DNA from: a virus
DNA: 57,107 nt
Reading direction: 5' to 3' (one strand)
IMG/VR virus record: IMGVR_UViG_3300024306_000034
Location: 1 to 57,107 of that record
The notes beneath the pieces were generated by a model. That model did not search any database and was not told where the DNA came from. It worked only from the letters and a program-made list of their open reading frames with translations. Position numbers and translations under genes: made by a program. Shown here piece after piece: positions 54,516 through 57,107 of the stretch; within the stretch, counting starts at the first letter, position 1; every line of letters starts with the position of its first letter.

Positions 54516-57107
54516 TTATACCTTTGAAGATTTTTTATCAACTTTTACAAGGCGCTCAACCTCTAGAACCTCAATGGAGGGTGAACCTTTCCAACCTCTT
54601 TTTACATACCCCATGACGTAAACTAAGGAGTTGGTAGGATACCTGAGTGCTCGCTTTTGATCCCACTGTGCGCACTCTATTGTGGACAGACCGTCTGAAA
54701 GTACGATGTCTACTTTTGACCACGGTTTTCCCTTTTTAGAAATACCGCTTCGGTGCGTAGACGACTGAAATAGTCCGACCATGGCAACCTTAATCTTGTC
54801 GTTGGACTCCGAGCGCTCCTGCGCGTCGATGAGTTTCGACGCGACAGCAATAGAGGAAATCACTGGTATTGTCGGCGCAGAACCGAATGCAAGAGGAATA
54901 TCCTTCCTGCGAGTTTCGCGCATAGACGGCCACGTGATCGATATCTCCTGCCTTATCAGCGGGTCTGCAAGCAATACTTTATTAAAACATTTATAGATAT
55001 CTCGCTGGTTAAGAAACATATCTAACGGTGAATTCTGATTAACCTCGGGTGGAATAGTCTTTACCTTCTTTAATGTCTTGAAGAGTTTAATAAATCCCTG
55101 CCGCGCCTCTGGGGTCGAGATGTCGGTTGGAGCCATCTCATCAAACACGCCGGCTTTAAGTAAAGCCCAGAAATGAGAAGAATTAACGCCAGTTGACATC
55201 TTTGATATAAAGTCTTCTACAGAAGAATAGGGGCCTCGTTTTATTATCGCCTTAATGCTAGATGGGCCAAGACCTTTCACCGCTGAAAGTGGAGCAGCAA
55301 TACGGTCACCGACGATAGTAAACTTATCATCCGGGGCATGGAGAGACGGCGGTGTAATCTTATCGCCCAGGATGGTGACGTAATGGCGGATTTTGTTCTC
55401 TTCTGAATTGTTGAGTTCTGCGGCCCACCATTCAAGTGGATAATGATGCTTTAGATACATGGTAATGTATCCAAGTTCAGAATAGGCTCGAGAGTGACTG
55501 CGGTTGAAAGAGTAATTAGAATAAGCAGTTACCACATCACACAGTTTGTTTGCCTGCTCAATAGTCCAACCTTTGCTCATGGTCTCTGACCTAATGCGAT
55601 CAAATGTCTTAAGCATTACGTCGCGTTTCTTCTTAGCGATCGCAGATCGTATTTGATCGGATTCTTCCAAAGAGTAACCGCAAAATTGAACTAAGATCGA
55701 CATCAGCTGTTCTTGGTACACAACCACACCATTTGTCTCAGCCAGAACATCAGCTAGGTCAGGGTGGATATATTCTGGCTCCTTATCCCCATTCCTCACA
55801 TCAATATAAAACTGAGTTGCAGAAACGCCCGGCGTAAACTCGACGTCTAGCGCACCTGGTCTGCAGAGCGCCGTGAGGTCAGACAAATCTTGGCGCCTAA
55901 TTGGCGCAAACTTCTGAATATACCCCTTGATAAGGTCAGTGTTAAATTGGAATGATGAGTCCGTTTTGCGCTTATAGAAGTCTTCATAGACTTTATTGTC
56001 TTCGGGAAGACGGTAAAGGAGCTGAACACCCTTATCGTCTTCCTCTAAGAGATCTATATCTCTGCGCGTCTTGATGAGAGACACGACGCTCTCTAGCGTC
56101 TTTACAGTTGTCAGTCCTAGCACGTCTGCTTTAACTAGACCAGATTTTTCTACCATGGGTGCTTCAAACTGAGTAACCGCGACCTTGCCGATGTCTGGGT
56201 CATCAAAAAGCATTGTGGGCACGCGCTGACTAGAAAGGTCTAGGGTTGATATCACGAAGGCAGATGCGTGTCTACCCATACCCTTAGGTAGCCCAATGAG
56301 CTTCTTAGTGATTTGCTCGATCTCTGGGTACTGCTTAAAGAATATCTGCAGTGTCTCATTTTGTTCCAAATGGCCTTTGTGGGTGACACCCTCAGAATCT
56401 GTATAGCCATATAGGAATTTGTCTTCATCCAACCCCTGCGGAGAATCAGGTATTGTGTCGCACACATCCATGATCTCTTTGTCAGCGCGATTGCGACCAA
56501 ACACAGCAAACATGGCGTCTTTGATAGCATTCTTGGTTTTAAACCGCTGAAAGGTTCCAATCTGCGCGAAACCGGCTTTATATTTATCTGCCAAATACTT
56601 AAGAACTGGACCGCGCTGCCCAAGGTCAAGGTCTATATCTGGAAATGATCCAGCATTGATACGAGCGTGGCTAAGAAAGCGCTCGAATGGTAGGTGCTCT
56701 TTGATTGGATCAATGTGGATGATCTTTAGGTAGTAGGAGATTAGGCAGCCGCCAGCAGATCCACGAGCAAGGTTCTGCAGGATGCCTTGAGATCTAGCGT
56801 ACGCGCAAATATCCTCGTACATCAAGAAGTACGGGATAAAATTGAGCTTGGAATTCTTCCAGATTACGTCTAATTCTTTCTTAAAGCGGGCTACATATTC
56901 CGGATCATTTGACCACCTGCCGTACTCTTTGATTTTAGCCATCAGTAACAAATACAGCTGCTTGTCGTAGTCAGAAGTATTTTCAACAATAGAATCCGGT
57001 ATTTGGATTTTTGGCAAATGGTAGTCGTGCTTTACCACTACGGCGGTCGATGCTTCAACCATGTCTTCTGCGGTTGCTCGGGCGATATCAATGTGGTCTA
57101 CGGAAAA
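54516..57107 (-). CDS. dnaE: C-family (DnaE-type) DNA polymerase III alpha subunit, 5'-truncated by window edge
   Basis: The frame is open to the right edge (57107), so the N-terminal PHP domain lies outside the window. From Met at 57062, the palm motifs are clear: NLARGSAGGCLISYYLKI (97-114), GSFPDIDLDLG (catalytic Asp142/144/146 region, like PDFDVDF of E. coli) and GLVKADVLGL (third Asp313). Downstream are fingers motifs (RSHSRAYSELGYITMYLKHH), an HhH element (LSAVKGLGPSSIKAI) and a C-terminal OB-like region (KVAMVGLFQS, KGKPWSKVDIVLSDG). It is the phage replicase and is unusual among tailed phages, where family A or B polymerases are the rule. Confidence 0.94.
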   Translation of the reverse strand, partial: FSVDHIDIARATAEDMVEASTAVVVKHDYHLPKIQIPDSIVENTSDYDKQLYLLLMAKIKEYGRWSNDPEYVARFKKELDVIWKNSKLNFIPYFLMYEDICAYARSQGILQNLARGSAGGCLISYYLKIIHIDPIKEHLPFERFLSHARINAGSFPDIDLDLGQRGPVLKYLADKYKAGFAQIGTFQRFKTKNAIKDAMFAVFGRNRADKEIMDVCDTIPDSPQGLDEDKFLYGYTDSEGVTHKGHLEQNETLQIFFKQYPEIEQITKKLIGLPKGMGRHASAFVISTLDLSSQRVPTMLFDDPDIGKVAVTQFEAPMVEKSGLVKADVLGLTTVKTLESVVSLIKTRRDIDLLEEDDKGVQLLYRLPEDNKVYEDFYKRKTDSSFQFNTDLIKGYIQKFAPIRRQDLSDLTALCRPGALDVEFTPGVSATQFYIDVRNGDKEPEYIHPDLADVLAETNGVVVYQEQLMSILVQFCGYSLEESDQIRSAIAKKKRDVMLKTFDRIRSETMSKGWTIEQANKLCDVVTAYSNYSFNRSHSRAYSELGYITMYLKHHYPLEWWAAELNNSEENKIRHYVTILGDKITPPSLHAPDDKFTIVGDRIAAPLSAVKGLGPSSIKAIIKRGPYSSVEDFISKMSTGVNSSHFWALLKAGVFDEMAPTDISTPEARQGFIKLFKTLKKVKTIPPEVNQNSPLDMFLNQRDIYKCFNKVLLADPLIRQEISITWPSMRETRRKDIPLAFGSAPTIPVISSIAVASKLIDAQERSESNDKIKVAMVGLFQSSTHRSGISKKGKPWSKVDIVLSDGLSTIECAQWDQKRALRYPTNSLVYVMGYVKRGWKGSPSIEVLEVERLVKVDKKSSKV

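Noticed and set aside
1-57107. tRNA genes, integrase/attachment sites and insertion sequences
   Set aside because: No cloverleaf with conserved T-loop, no integrase-like gene and no terminal inverted repeats were found by eye. A tRNAscan run would be needed to exclude tRNAs fully.

Overview
The window is one contiguous piece of a large lytic-type tailed dsDNA bacteriophage (Caudoviricetes). Packaging, portal, prohead protease, scaffold, major capsid, connector and fibre genes sit next to phage-type nucleotide-metabolism, replication and recombination genes. Genes are packed tightly with many ATGA/GTGA overlaps and Shine-Dalgarno starts. Sec signal peptides on a lytic transglycosylase and on a ClpP-like protein, and an MltD-like lysis enzyme, suggest a Gram-negative host; the host species cannot be read from the sequence. 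Both ends of the window cut a gene (peptide deformylase at the left, a DnaE-type polymerase at the right).

Region 1 (1-11.7 kb, plus strand) is an accessory and nucleotide-metabolism block: peptide deformylase, small membrane proteins, a sigma region-2-like protein, a thymidylate-synthase-family enzyme carrying the Asp of dCMP hydroxymethylases, an exported ClpP-like protease, a lytic transglycosylase, a possible degenerate ThyX-fold protein, dCMP deaminase and a UDG-like protein. A promoter at the end of the UDG-like gene drives a leader that I read as a structured RNA with a predicted loop-loop contact (10141-10262). The block ends at a bidirectional terminator (11713-11735) that separates it from the convergent minus-strand genes.

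Region 2 (11.8-34 kb, minus strand) holds, in coordinate order, two small proteins, a 2347-residue adhesin with an N-terminal propeller-like domain and 16 fibronectin-III-like modules, a 973-residue coiled-coil fibre built from 11 repeats, small fibre-associated proteins, a set of charged, disordered, probably virion-associated proteins, a head-tail connector candidate, a HExxH protein and an HNH endonuclease fused to a P-loop kinase domain. Region 3 (34-49 kb, minus strand) is the head and packaging module: major capsid, scaffold, prohead protease, a GIY-YIG endonuclease, an HTH protein, a thymidylate-kinase-like protein, portal and terminase. Region 4 (49-57 kb, minus strand) is replication and recombination: SbcD/gp47-like nuclease, RecA/UvsX, a gp32-like SSB and a C-family DNA polymerase.

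The most unusual feature is in the terminase. The large-subunit gene is broken into two genes 1.5 kb apart. The upstream half ends in an N-intein and the downstream half begins with a C-intein. The break lies just before the Walker B motif, and between the halves sit a minimal family-X DNA polymerase-like nucleotidyltransferase and an unrecognised gene instead of the expected homing endonuclease. Active packaging ATPase should therefore require protein trans-splicing. A second theme is possible cytosine modification (dCMP hydroxymethylase, dCMP deaminase, dNMP-kinase-like protein, UDG-like protein). Tail tube, sheath and tape-measure genes are not visible here and presumably lie outside the window.
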